Shown: piece by piece, positions 24,219 through 33,577 of the stretch
How the letters are laid out: each line of letters begins with the position of its first letter
Numbering within the stretch: position 1 is the first letter of the stretch
Assembly (NCBI GenBank): GCA_030654805.1
Contig: JAURWR010000013.1
Coordinates: 1-64,000, forward strand
Source of the DNA: Burkholderiaceae bacterium
GTDB taxonomy: Bacteria > Pseudomonadota > Gammaproteobacteria > Burkholderiales > Burkholderiaceae_C
Reading direction: 5' to 3'
DNA: 64,000 nt
Made by a program: the position numbers and the translations under genes
The notes under the pieces: generated by a model
Database searches by the model: none
The model's input: only the letters and a program-made list of their open reading frames with translations
What the model was told of the DNA's origin: nothing

Positions 24219-25500
24219 GCATCGCCGCGAGGCGCTCGCCGGCCGGTGGGTGCGAGTAATAGAAGCGGGCGTACAGCGGATCTGGGGTCAGCGTCGCGGC
24301 GTTGTCCTTGTAGAGCTTGAGCAGCGCCGACGACAGATCACCGCCGCTGGAATGGGCACAGGCATAGGCATCGGCCTGGAATTCATGACGTCGCGACAGC
24401 CCGGCGAACAGCGGCGACACGAAGAAGCCGAACACCGGAACGATCAGCAGGAACAGCAGCAGCGCCAGCGCGTCGTTCGGCGCCGACATCGATGGCTGCA
24501 CGCCGAACGCGGTGTAGAACCAGATTCGGCTCGACAGCCAGCCCAGCACCGCAAAGCCGACCAGGCTGATCGCGAACATCGACACGATGCGCTTGAGCAC
24601 ATGCCGGTGCTTGAAGTGACCCAATTCGTGCGCCAGCACCGCCTCGACCTCGGTCGGCGACAGCTTGTCGAGCAGCGTGTCGAAGAACACCACCCGCTTG
24701 GCCGCGCCGAAGCCTGTGAAGTAGGCGTTGGCATGCGCCGAGCGACGGCTGCCGTCCATCACGAAGAAGCCCTTGGCGTAGAAACCGCATTTCGCCATCA
24801 GTGCCTGCACGCGGGCTTCGAGCGATGCGTCGGCGAGCGGCTTGAAGGTGTTGAACAGCGGCGCAATCAGCGTCGGGTACAGCACCAGTGCCAGCAGGTT
24901 GAACGTCATCCACGCGCCCCACGCCCACAACCACCACAGGCGGCCGGTGCTGCCCATGATCCACAGCATGCCTGCCGCCAGCGGCAGGCCGATCAGCACC
25001 CCGAGCAGCAGGCCCTTGACCGCATCGAGGAGGTACAGCTTCCAGGTCATCCGGTTGAAGCCGAAGGCCTGCTCGATCCGGAACGTGCTGTACAGATCGA
25101 ACGGCAGGTCGAGCAGCGATCCGATGAGCACAAATGCGGCCAGCAAGGCCACCTGGTACGCCATGTTGCCGAACAGCGGCTGCACCGCGTCACGAACGCT
25201 GGCGTTGAGCGCTCCGAGGCCACCGAGCAGCGTCCAGCCGACCAGCACCACCGCGCTGAAGGCCATCGTCCAGAGGCCGAAGCTGCCTTTGGTCAGCGTG
25301 TAGCGGGCGGCCTTGCGGTGTGCTTCCAGTGTGACCGTGCCGGCGAACGCTGCGGGCACCGCATCACTGTGACTGGCGACATGTCGCATCTGCCGGGTGG
25401 CGAGCCAGAACCGGATGAGCAGCGAGAGGACGAGTGCCGTCGCGAACAGCAGGACGAGCACGAGGGAGGGGCTGGTGGGGGTGTCGGACGGAATGGGCAT
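24196..25500 (-). CDS. M48-family membrane metalloprotease (Ste24/CAAX protease type)
   Basis: 434 residues from ATG 25500 (MPIPSDTPTSPSLVLVLLFA); the 25569 start is less likely. The zinc motif is VLAHELGHFKHRH near residue 290, and the third ligand comes from RRHEFQADAYACAH near residue 370. About six or seven membrane helices surround the site, as in Ste24-like enzymes with the CAAX_prot_N domain. These proteases act in inner-membrane quality control; prenylated substrates are not expected in bacteria. It diverges from orn over 72 bp, and the M48-rsgA-orn cluster is typical of Burkholderiales. Confidence 0.92.
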   Translation of the reverse strand: MPIPSDTPTSPSLVLVLLFATALVLSLLIRFWLATRQMRHVASHSDAVPAAFAGTVTLEAHRKAARYTLTKGSFGLWTMAFSAVVLVGWTLLGGLGALNASVRDAVQPLFGNMAYQVALLAAFVLIGSLLDLPFDLYSTFRIEQAFGFNRMTWKLYLLDAVKGLLLGVLIGLPLAAGMLWIMGSTGRLWWLWAWGAWMTFNLLALVLYPTLIAPLFNTFKPLADASLEARVQALMAKCGFYAKGFFVMDGSRRSAHANAYFTGFGAAKRVVFFDTLLDKLSPTEVEAVLAHELGHFKHRHVLKRIVSMFAISLVGFAVLGWLSSRIWFYTAFGVQPSMSAPNDALALLLFLLIVPVFGFFVSPLFAGLSRRHEFQADAYACAHSSGGDLSSALLKLYKDNAATLTPDPLYARFYYSHPPAGERLAAMRALALAA

Positions 25501-25572
25501 CGGGACACAGTGTAGGTCGGCCGGGGTGTTGCGAGAGAGGTCGTAAGACAATCCCCGCAAGGAGTTCATGCC

Positions 25573-26130
25573 ATGACCGAAACGCTAGCCAGGAACGACC
25601 AGAACCTGATCTGGATCGATCTCGAAATGACCGGGTTGTTCCCGGAGACCGACCGCATCATCGAGATCGCGGTGATCGTCACCGATTCACAGCTGAATGT
25701 GCGCGTCGAGGGGCCGACCCTGGCGGTGCACCAGAGCGACGCCGCGCTCGACGCGATGGACGCGTGGAACAAGGGCACGCACGGCCGCAGCGGGCTGATA
25801 GATCGTGTCAAAGCGTCGACGATCGACGAAGCGCAGGCCGAGGCACAGATCATCGCCTTCCTGCAGCAGTACGTGGCCAAGGGCAAGTCGCCGATGTGTG
25901 GCAACAGCATCTGCCAGGACCGGCGATTTCTCGCCAAGACGATGCCGACGCTGGAAGCGTTCTTCCACTACCGGAATCTCGACGTCAGCACGTTGAAGGA
26001 ACTGGCCAAGCGCTGGAAGCCCGGCATCCTGGACAGCTTCAAGAAGGCGCAGGCACACACCGCGCTGGCTGACATCCGCGAGTCGATCGAGGAACTCGCC
26101 CACTACCGCGAGCACTTTCTTTCGGTGTGA
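25573..26130 (+). CDS. orn: Oligoribonuclease
   Basis: 185 residues. A DEDDh 3'-5' exonuclease degrades 2-5-mers, especially diribonucleotides such as pGpG from c-di-GMP turnover. Catalytic residues are visible in WIDLEMTGL (D, E), [11 protein letters not shown] (D) and [18 protein letters not shown] (H, D). Typical relatives read GNSIGQDRRF, so the cysteine here is a minor substitution. It ends before the repeat-rich interval 26131-26504. Confidence 0.96.
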   Translation: MTETLARNDQNLIWIDLEMTGLFPETDRIIEIAVIVTDSQLNVRVEGPTLAVHQSDAALDAMDAWNKGTHGRSGLIDRVKASTIDEAQAEAQIIAFLQQYVAKGKSPMCGNSICQDRRFLAKTMPTLEAFFHYRNLDVSTLKELAKRWKPGILDSFKKAQAHTALADIRESIEELAHYREHFLSV

Positions 26131-26199
26131 GTCGAGGCCCTGCCGGCAGCGTCTCACACCCAAGGGCTTAGAACAGATCTGCCGAAGAGGTCAGCGCGT

Positions 26200-26302
26200 G
26201 AGCGCTGCGCCGGGCCGCTGTGTTGCGCTCATGTCCCCCGGGCCTGAAAAGACAGGCCCTCCTCCTTGACTTCGCTCCACACAGCGACCCGTCACAGCGC
26301 TC
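26200..26302 (+). repeat. REP-like stem-loop element, copy 1
   Basis: The outer arms 26200-26223 (GAGCGCTGCGCCGGGCCGCTG...) and 26279-26302 pair at 21 of 24 positions. The interior is CGCTCATGTCCCCCGGGCCT...CTCCTCCTTGACTTCGCT, with an inner perfect 7-bp hairpin (GGGCCTG/CAGGCCC at about 26240-26259). The same interior occurs inverted in copy 2. Both copies lie in the 374-bp interval between the convergent orn and trpS genes, which contains no credible coding frame. Confidence 0.75.
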
Positions 26303-26358
26303 CAACAACCACCGAAGCGGTCTGGGGTTTGATTGCCTTCGTCGCAACCACAGTGCTT

Positions 26359-26465
26359 GCTGCCGAGGGCGTTGGGTGACTGGCGAAGCGAAGTAAAGGG
26401 GGAGGGTCGGTCTTTTCGGCCCGGAGGACATGAGCGGAGCCGGTCACCCTGCGCCCTCGGCAGCA
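26359..26465 (-). repeat. REP-like stem-loop element, copy 2 (inverted)
   Basis: The outer arms TGCTGCCGAGGGCGTTGGGT... (26359-26384) and 26440-26465 pair at 23 of 26 positions. On the minus strand the interior reads CGCTCATGTCCTCCGGGCCG...CCCTTTACTTCGCT, nearly the same as copy 1. The outer arms have a different sequence from those of copy 1, so the core is conserved while the stem changes yet stays self-complementary. Confidence 0.75.
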
Positions 26466-26504
26466 CCGCGCACCAGCCCGCATGGGGTCAGCGGTTGAGC
26501 ACGA

Positions 26505-27701
26505 TCAGTAGTTGATCCCCATCGCATCCCGCACTTCGCGCATCGTCTGCCGAGCCACCGTGCGGGCCCGCTCGGTGCCGACCTCGACGATCCACTGCAC
26601 CTGTTTCGGGTTGGTCAGGTAGGCCTCGGCCCGCTCGCGCCAGGGTTGCTGCTCGCGCAGGATCGCGTCGATCACCGGTTGCTTGCATTCCAGGCAGCCG
26701 ATGCCGGCGCTCTTGCAGCCGGTCACGACCCAGTCCTTCGTCTCGGCATCTGAATAGACCTGGTGGAACTGCCACACCGGGCAGCGCTCCGGGTCGCCCG
26801 CGTCGGTGCGACGCACGCGCTGTGGATCGGTCGGCATGCGCCGGATCTTGCGCTCGACCTCGGCCGGCTCCTCGCGCATCGCGATGGCGTTGCCATAGCT
26901 CTTGCTCATCTTCGCGCCGTCGAGGCCCGGCAGCTTGCTGACCTCGGTCAGCAGCACCGCCGGCTCGTGCAGGATGGTCTTGCCGGTGCCGCGCAGGAAG
27001 GCGTCGAGGCGTTCGCGGTCGGCTTCGCTCAGTGCGCCGCTGGCGGCGATCAGCGCGCGCGCTTGCGCAAGCGAGTCGTCGCTGCCAGTTTCCTGGAACG
27101 CCTTGCGCGCGGCGGCAAAGGCCTTGCCGTCGGCCTTGCTCATCTTCTTGACGACCGCCAGCGCCAGCGCTTCGGCATTCGCTTCACGGCCGTACAGGTG
27201 ATTGAAGCGGCGCGCGACCTCGCGGGTGATCTCGACATGCGGCGCCTGGTCTTCACCGACCGGCACGAACGCCGCCTTGTAGATCAGGATGTCGGCCGCC
27301 TGCAGCAGCGGGTAGCCGAGGAAGCCGTAGGTCGCGAGATCGCGGTCCTTCAGCTTCTCCATCTGGTCCTTGTAGGTCGGCATGCGTTCCAGCCACGCCA
27401 GCGGCGTGCCCATCGCGAGCAGCGTGAACAGCTCGGCGTGCTCGGGCAGGCGGCTCTGGATGAAGATCGTGCATTGCTCGGGGTCGAGCCCGGCGGCGAT
27501 CCAGTCGATCACCATGTCGTACACGTTCTTCTCGATGACCTCGCGGTCCTCGTAGTGCGTGGTCAGCGCATGCCAGTCGGCGACGAAATAGAAGCAGTCG
27601 AAATCGGCCTGCAGGCGCACCCAGTTCTTCAGGGCGCCGTGGTAGTGGCCGAGGTGCAGGGCCCCCGTAGGACGCATGCCGGACAAGACTCTCTGTTTCA
27701 T
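26505..27701 (-). CDS. trpS: Tryptophan-tRNA ligase
   Basis: 398 residues. A class-I synthetase charges tRNA-Trp. The HIGH-type motif is ALHLGHYHGALK (residues 15-26) and the KMSKS motif is GAKMSKSYGNAI near residue 255. GEDQAPHVEITREVARRFN is the TrpRS central segment. At about 400 residues it belongs to the longer TrpRS form common in Burkholderiales (extra insert before KMSKS). The C-terminal part contains four cysteines (ERCPVW...TGCKSAGIGCLECKQ). It diverges from purN over 100 bp. Confidence 0.96.
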   Translation of the reverse strand: MKQRVLSGMRPTGALHLGHYHGALKNWVRLQADFDCFYFVADWHALTTHYEDREVIEKNVYDMVIDWIAAGLDPEQCTIFIQSRLPEHAELFTLLAMGTPLAWLERMPTYKDQMEKLKDRDLATYGFLGYPLLQAADILIYKAAFVPVGEDQAPHVEITREVARRFNHLYGREANAEALALAVVKKMSKADGKAFAAARKAFQETGSDDSLAQARALIAASGALSEADRERLDAFLRGTGKTILHEPAVLLTEVSKLPGLDGAKMSKSYGNAIAMREEPAEVERKIRRMPTDPQRVRRTDAGDPERCPVWQFHQVYSDAETKDWVVTGCKSAGIGCLECKQPVIDAILREQQPWRERAEAYLTNPKQVQWIVEVGTERARTVARQTMREVRDAMGINY

Positions 27702-27801
27702 GGAAGCGCTCGGTGGTGAGGGTGGCGATTGTAGGTTTCGGTCCTGTGGGAGGCCGATACACTGCGGCGCGCCGTATGGTCGTCACGTCACACTCAACGC
27801 C

Positions 27802-28464
27802 ATGAAGAACCTCGTCATCCTCATTTCCGGTCGCGGCTCGAACATGGTGGCGATCGCCGACGCCTGTGCCGCCGAGGGCTGGGACGCGCGCATCGCGGCG
27901 GTCATCAGCAACCGCCCCGACGCGGCCGGCCTCGACCACGCGCGGGCGCAGGGCATCGCGACGGCGGTCGTGAACCACCGTGATTTCGACGGGCGCGAGG
28001 CGTTCGACACAGCGCTGGCGCAGGTCATCGACGGGTTTTCGCCCGACCTGGTCTTGCTGGCGGGCTTCATGCGCATCCTGACGCCGGGCTTCGTGCAGCG
28101 CTACGCCGGCCGCATGCTGAACATCCACCCGTCGCTGCTGCCGGCGTTCCCCGGTCTGCACACGCACCGCCGTGCGATCGAGGCGGGCTGCAAGCTGGCC
28201 GGGACCACGGTGCATGTGGTGACGCCCGAACTCGACCACGGCCCGATCGTCGCGCAGGCGGTGGTCGCGGTGCGCCCTGACGACACCGAAGACACGCTGG
28301 CGACCCGCGTGTTGGCGATGGAACATCGGATGTACCCGCAGGCGGTGCGCTGGTGGGTCGACGGGCTGCTCGACCACACCGATGATGGCCGCATCGTGCT
28401 GCGCACCGGCGAATCACAACTGTTGATGGATGGCGCCCCGGATAATCCGGGGGATGCACCCTAA
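27802..28464 (+). CDS. purN: Phosphoribosylglycinamide formyltransferase
   Basis: 220 residues from ATG 27802 (MKNLVILISGRGSNMVAIAD); the 27676 start overlaps trpS and was rejected. PurN transfers a formyl group from 10-formyl-THF to GAR, the third step of purine synthesis. Diagnostic pieces are SGRGSNM, LLAGFMRIL, the catalytic N and H of NIHPSLLPAFPGL, and the D of TPELDHGPIVAQ. The stop overlaps the start of the methylase gene by 11 bp. Confidence 0.96.
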   Translation: MKNLVILISGRGSNMVAIADACAAEGWDARIAAVISNRPDAAGLDHARAQGIATAVVNHRDFDGREAFDTALAQVIDGFSPDLVLLAGFMRILTPGFVQRYAGRMLNIHPSLLPAFPGLHTHRRAIEAGCKLAGTTVHVVTPELDHGPIVAQAVVAVRPDDTEDTLATRVLAMEHRMYPQAVRWWVDGLLDHTDDGRIVLRTGESQLLMDGAPDNPGDAP

Positions 28465-29713
28465 CGCCCTCCTCGAACTCGCCACCGAACTGCTGCACAG
28501 GGTGATGCAGTTCGACTCCCCGGCCGACAACGTCGTCTCTGATTTCTTCCGCCAGAACCGCGGGCTCGGCATGCGCGAGCGCCACACGCTGGCGGAGACC
28601 ACCTACACCGTATTGCGGCAGCGCCCGCTTCTCCAGCACCTGGCCCAGTCGGGCAAGGGCGAAATGGAGCGCCGACTCGCGCTGCTGGGCTGGCAGGGCA
28701 ACGCGGCCTTCCTGCGCGCTGCGTTGCAGGACCACGAGGTTCAATGGCTGGAAAAAGTCGGCGTCGTCGATCGATCTTCGTTGCCGGAAAAGCTGCGTCA
28801 CAACCTACCCGAGTGGCTGGCCGATCGACTGCAGGTCGAAGTCGGCGACGAGTTCTGGCCCCTGGTCGAGGCGCTGAACGGCAGTGCGCCGCTCGATTTG
28901 CGTGTCAACACCTTCAAGGCCAAACGCGAGCTGGTGCAGGCCGAGTTTGCCGCCGCCAACATCGAGGCCGTGCCGACGCCGTTTTCGCCGTGGGGCCTGC
29001 GCATCGAGGGCAAGCCGGCGCTGCACAAGCTCGAGGTCTTCCTGCGCGGCGATGTCGAGGTGCAGGACGAAGGCAGCCAGTTGCTGGCGCTGATGACCGA
29101 TGCCAAGCGCGGCGAGATGGTCGTCGACTTCTGCGCCGGCGCTGGTGGCAAGACGCTGGCGCTGGGTGCGGCCATGCGCAACACCGGTCGTCTGTATGCG
29201 TTCGACACCTCCGGGCACCGGCTGGCGTCGTTGAAGCCCAGGCTGGCGCGCAGCGGGCTGTCGAACGTGCACCCGGTGCAGATCGCTCACGAACGCGACG
29301 ATCGGATCAAGCGGCTGGCCGGCAAGATCGACCGGGTGCTGGTTGATTCGCCGTGTTCGGGCCTCGGCACATTGCGTCGCAACCCCGACCTGAAGTGGCG
29401 CCAGTCGCCGCAGGCGGTCGCGGAACTGAAGGTCAAGCAGGCCGCGATCCTGGCCAGCGCGTCCCGCCTGGTCAAGCCAGGAGGTCGGCTGGTCTATGCC
29501 ACCTGCAGCCTGCTACAGGGCGAGAACGAGGAGATCGCCGAGGCGTTCTCGGCGGAACGCGGCCGCGACTTCAAGCCACTTGCTGCAGAAGAGGTCCTGG
29601 ATGCCGCCCATGTTGACCAGGCGGGCACGCTGGTTCGAGGACCGTACCTGCGTCTGTGGCCGCATCGCCATGGGACCGATGGCTTTTTCGCCGCCGTGTG
29701 GCAGCGCGCTTGA
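28454..29713 (+). CDS. RsmB/NOP-family RNA (cytosine-5) methyltransferase
   Basis: 419 residues from ATG 28454, overlapping purN. The SAM-binding site is VVDFCAGAGGKTLALGAAM (motif I, near residues 220-238). The two cysteines of m5C RNA methylases are in VDSPCSGLGTLRRNP (motif IV) and VYATCSLLQGENEE (motif VI). An N-terminal NusB-like helical region (1-90) is present but poorly conserved. It resembles RsmB/RsmF; whether the target is C967 of 16S rRNA cannot be decided here, so no symbol is given. Confidence 0.9.
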   Translation: MHPNALLELATELLHRVMQFDSPADNVVSDFFRQNRGLGMRERHTLAETTYTVLRQRPLLQHLAQSGKGEMERRLALLGWQGNAAFLRAALQDHEVQWLEKVGVVDRSSLPEKLRHNLPEWLADRLQVEVGDEFWPLVEALNGSAPLDLRVNTFKAKRELVQAEFAAANIEAVPTPFSPWGLRIEGKPALHKLEVFLRGDVEVQDEGSQLLALMTDAKRGEMVVDFCAGAGGKTLALGAAMRNTGRLYAFDTSGHRLASLKPRLARSGLSNVHPVQIAHERDDRIKRLAGKIDRVLVDSPCSGLGTLRRNPDLKWRQSPQAVAELKVKQAAILASASRLVKPGGRLVYATCSLLQGENEEIAEAFSAERGRDFKPLAAEEVLDAAHVDQAGTLVRGPYLRLWPHRHGTDGFFAAVWQRA

Positions 29714-29834
29714 TTCGAGCGCGACTGGCCTCAGTTGAGAATGAGCTGTGGTCGCCCTGTTAATCACCTGATTCCGGTGACTGGTCGACGCCTACAATCT
29801 GTGGGTTTATTTGCCACTGCGTGGATTTGATTTC

Positions 29835-31058
29835 ATGAATATGTTGATGACGGTGTCGGACAGTTTGTTGAATTGGTTGGCAAATGGATTGATTGAAACC
29901 ACTTGGTGGCAGATTGTTCTGTATGCGTTGCTCACGACGCACATCACGATCGCGGCGGTCACCATCTTCCTGCACCGCTCGCAGGCCCATCGCGCGCTCG
30001 ATCTGCACGCGATTCCCTCGCATTTCTTCCGACTGTGGCTGTGGCTCGGGACGGGGCAGGTCACAAAGGAATGGGTGGCCGTTCACCGCAAGCACCACGC
30101 GAAGTGTGAAACCCCCGAGGATCCGCACAGCCCGCAGACCCGTGGTATCAAAACCGTGCTGCTGACCGGCGCCGAGCTGTATCGCACCGAGACGAAGAAC
30201 CAGGAAACTCTGGCCAAGTACGGTCACGGAACGCCCGACGACTGGCTGGAGCGCAATCTGTACACCCGTTACAGCTGGCAGGGCGTGGGCGTGATGCTGC
30301 TGATCAATCTGGCGTTGTTCGGTGCTGCGGGATTGTCCGTCTGGGCCGTGCAGATGATCTGGATTCCGGTGACTGCCGCCGGCATCATCAACGGGCTGGG
30401 GCACTGGTGGGGTTATCGAAATTTCGAGGCGCCGGACGCCTCTACCAACATTTCGCCCTGGGGCATCATCATCGGCGGCGAAGAGCTGCACAACAACCAC
30501 CACACCTATCCGACCTCGGCCAAGCTGTCGGTCAAGCCGTACGAGTTCGACATCGGTTGGGCTTATATCCGCGGGCTGGAAATGCTGGGTCTCGCCAAGG
30601 TTCGCAAGACGGCGCCTCAGTTGAAGCTCGGCGCGATCAAGCCGGTGGCCGACTCCAAGACGCTTGAGGCGATCATCGCCAACCGCTACGAGGTGATGGC
30701 CAAGTACGCGAATCACCTGCGCGACGAATGCCGCAATGAGCTGGCCCGCCTCAAGGCCGAAGGTGGTCAAGGTAGCGCTCGCTGGCAGGACATGCACTTG
30801 GCGCAACGCTGGCTTCACCGTGACAACGACAAGATTCCGCTCGGGGTGAAAGAGCAGGTCGCGACGGTGTGTGCAGAGAGTGCCGTGCTGTCGAAGCTGG
30901 TCTCCATGCGCGAGGAGTTGCGTCAGCTGTGGACTCGCACCAATGTGTCGGCCGACCAGTTGGTCGTCGATCTGCAGGCTTGGTGCAAGAAGGCCGAAGA
31001 CAGCGGCATTGCTGCGCTTCAGGACTTCGCCCTGAAGCTGCGCGCCGCGCACGCCTGA
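29835..31058 (+). CDS. Acyl-CoA/fatty-acid delta-9-type desaturase
   Basis: 407 residues from ATG 29835. The three histidine clusters of membrane diiron desaturases are present: HRSQAHRALDLH (near 50-61), HRKHHAKCETPEDPHSP (near 86-102) and EELHNNHHTYPTS (near 218-230). Hydrophobic helices occur near 22-45 and 152-200. It should introduce a double bond into membrane fatty acids using electrons from an unlinked donor. The C-terminal 150 residues are an extra charged helical domain beyond the usual ~250-residue catalytic core. The sequence before and at the start is noticeably more AT-rich than its surroundings. It ends in a terminator shared with rpmG. Confidence 0.9.
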   Translation: MNMLMTVSDSLLNWLANGLIETTWWQIVLYALLTTHITIAAVTIFLHRSQAHRALDLHAIPSHFFRLWLWLGTGQVTKEWVAVHRKHHAKCETPEDPHSPQTRGIKTVLLTGAELYRTETKNQETLAKYGHGTPDDWLERNLYTRYSWQGVGVMLLINLALFGAAGLSVWAVQMIWIPVTAAGIINGLGHWWGYRNFEAPDASTNISPWGIIIGGEELHNNHHTYPTSAKLSVKPYEFDIGWAYIRGLEMLGLAKVRKTAPQLKLGAIKPVADSKTLEAIIANRYEVMAKYANHLRDECRNELARLKAEGGQGSARWQDMHLAQRWLHRDNDKIPLGVKEQVATVCAESAVLSKLVSMREELRQLWTRTNVSADQLVVDLQAWCKKAEDSGIAALQDFALKLRAAHA

Positions 31059-31096
31059 TCTCCATTGCATGGCACCCGGTTCCATGCGGAACCGGC

Positions 31097-31133
31097 AACA
31101 AAAAACCCGCTGGATTCCAGCGGGTTTTTTGTT
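31097..31133. terminator. Bidirectional terminator between desaturase gene and rpmG
   Basis: AACAAAAAACCCGCTGGA and its complement TCCAGCGGGTTTTTTGTT form a stem with CCCGCTGGA/TCCAGCGGG at the core, flanked by A6 and T6 tracts. It can serve both convergent genes. Confidence 0.93.
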
Positions 31134-31147
31134 GAGTCCGGAAGCCG

Positions 31148-31315
31148 TTATCTCAGCTTCGTTTCCTTGTACATCACATGCTTTCGAGCCTTCGGGTCGA
31201 ACTTCATGATCTCGATCTTCTCGGGCTTCGTCTTCTTGTTCTTGTCGGTCGTGTAGAAATGACCGGTGCCAGCCGACGATTCCAGCTTGATTTTCTCGCG
31301 TCCACCTTTTGCCAT
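31148..31315 (-). CDS. rpmG: 50S ribosomal protein L33
   Basis: 55 residues, too short for the ORF track. It reads [20 protein letters not shown], then [20 protein letters not shown] and [15 protein letters not shown]. This is the cysteine-free (C-) form of L33, so it needs no zinc. It follows rpmB by 14 bp, forming the conserved rpmB-rpmG pair, with AGGAGCGGATC before the ATG. Confidence 0.96.
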   Translation of the reverse strand: MAKGGREKIKLESSAGTGHFYTTDKNKKTKPEKIEIMKFDPKARKHVMYKETKLR

Positions 31316-31329
31316 GATCCGCTCCTGAA

Positions 31330-31563
31330 TTAGATTTCGCCGCGGGCGCGCAGGTCGGCAACGACCTTCTCGATGCCCACCTTGTCGATCAAGCGCAGTG
31401 CTGCGTTAGAAATGCGCAGGCGTACCCAACGGTTTTCGGTCTCGAGCCAAAACCGGCGGTATTGCAGGTTCGGCAGAAAACGACGCTTGGTCTTGTTGTT
31501 CGCATGGGAAACATTGTTTCCCGACATCGGGCGCTTCCCCGTGACTTGACAGACGCGTGCCAT
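31330..31563 (-). CDS. rpmB: 50S ribosomal protein L28
   Basis: 77 residues beginning [20 protein letters not shown], with [17 protein letters not shown] and the [20 protein letters not shown] end, all typical of L28. Only one cysteine remains in the N-terminal knuckle region (RVCQVTGK), so this is the zinc-free form. It is the first gene of rpmB-rpmG. Confidence 0.97.
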   Translation of the reverse strand: MARVCQVTGKRPMSGNNVSHANNKTKRRFLPNLQYRRFWLETENRWVRLRISNAALRLIDKVGIEKVVADLRARGEI

Positions 31564-31702
31564 GCCGCTGCTCCAATAAGTTCGTGTTTGAGATCGCTGA
31601 TGCAGAGCGCCATGGGCGTGGGCTGCATCGAGGCTTGCGCCTGCGTGACCGCTGCACGACGACCCTCAGATGACAGAGGCCCCAAGCGCAGCGAAGCCCG
31701 CA

Positions 31703-31708
31703 AGTATA
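31703..31708 (-). promoter_or_regulatory. rpmBG -10 element with GC-rich discriminator
   Basis: Minus-strand TATACT followed by TGCGGGC, 140 bp before rpmB. CTGCCA at an 18-base spacing is the best -35 candidate. The pattern matches that before rpsT. Confidence 0.45.
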
Positions 31709-31745
31709 ACCGGCTTCCGGCCTGTGTGGCAGGAGGTCGTTCCGA

Positions 31746-32807
<1,062 letters not shown>

Positions 32808-32856
32808 TCACGCGCCCTGCCGATAACGCCGATAACGATTTCAAAGGAGATACACG

Positions 32857-33519
32857 ATGGCCATGCTTTCGAACCTTGACCTGATCCGGCGCGTGCCGAT
32901 CTTTTCGCTGCTCACCAATGACCAGGCCCAGGGCATCGCAGACAGCGTCGTCAAGCGCCGCTACCGCCGTGGCGAAATCATCGTCGAGCACGGCCGCAAG
33001 TCGAACGCGCTGTTCATCCTGCTGACCGGTCGGGCGCGCGTGCTGACCGCCGATTCGCGCGGCCGGGAGGTGATCCTCGCGGTGCTGCAGTCGGGTGACT
33101 ACGTCGGCGAGATGAGCCTGATCGACAACGAACCGCATTCCGCCACGGTGCGTGCCGAGATCCAGACTGACATGCTGATCCTGGGTCGTCCGGAGTTCGC
33201 CCGCTGCCTGCCGGAGAATTCGAGCCTGTCCTACGCGATCATGCGCGGCCTGGTGGCGCGCCTGCGCAGCGCCGACCGGCAGATCGAATCGCTGGCGCTG
33301 CTCGATGTCTACGGCCGCGTCGCGCGCTCGCTGCTCGACATGGCCGAAGTCATCGGCGACGCCAGGATCATCCGCAACAAGGTGTCGCGTCAGGACCTGG
33401 CCAAGGTCGTCGGCGCGTCGCGCGAGATGGTCAGCCGCGTGATGAAAGACCTCGAAGAGCGCGGCATGATCGAGACGCAGGAAAACGGCTCCGTGGTACT
33501 GAAGGAACGTCTGACCTGA
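32857..33519 (+). CDS. Crp/Fnr-family transcriptional regulator
   Basis: 220 residues (a second ATG at 32863 is possible), preceded by AAAGGAG. The cyclic-nucleotide-binding-type jelly roll spans about 15-130 ([40 protein letters not shown]). It is followed by a long dimer helix and a winged helix with recognition segment [20 protein letters not shown] (near 173-192). The Fnr iron-sulfur cysteines are absent. The GEMSLID...A-T-V-R loop resembles cNMP-binding members, so it may bind a cyclic nucleotide. Targets are unknown; it sits upstream of ftsK and diverges from trxB. Confidence 0.88.
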   Translation: MAMLSNLDLIRRVPIFSLLTNDQAQGIADSVVKRRYRRGEIIVEHGRKSNALFILLTGRARVLTADSRGREVILAVLQSGDYVGEMSLIDNEPHSATVRAEIQTDMLILGRPEFARCLPENSSLSYAIMRGLVARLRSADRQIESLALLDVYGRVARSLLDMAEVIGDARIIRNKVSRQDLAKVVGASREMVSRVMKDLEERGMIETQENGSVVLKERLT

Positions 33520-33577
33520 GTCTTGCTGCGCACCGGCTTCGTCCGGGTCGTCAGCCACATTCCGCCACAATGAGCGG

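Noticed and set aside
26191-26483. Short minus-strand ORFs between orn and trpS
   Set aside because: They run through the inverted stem-loop copies, have no start signals and share translated peptides only because the DNA is repeated.
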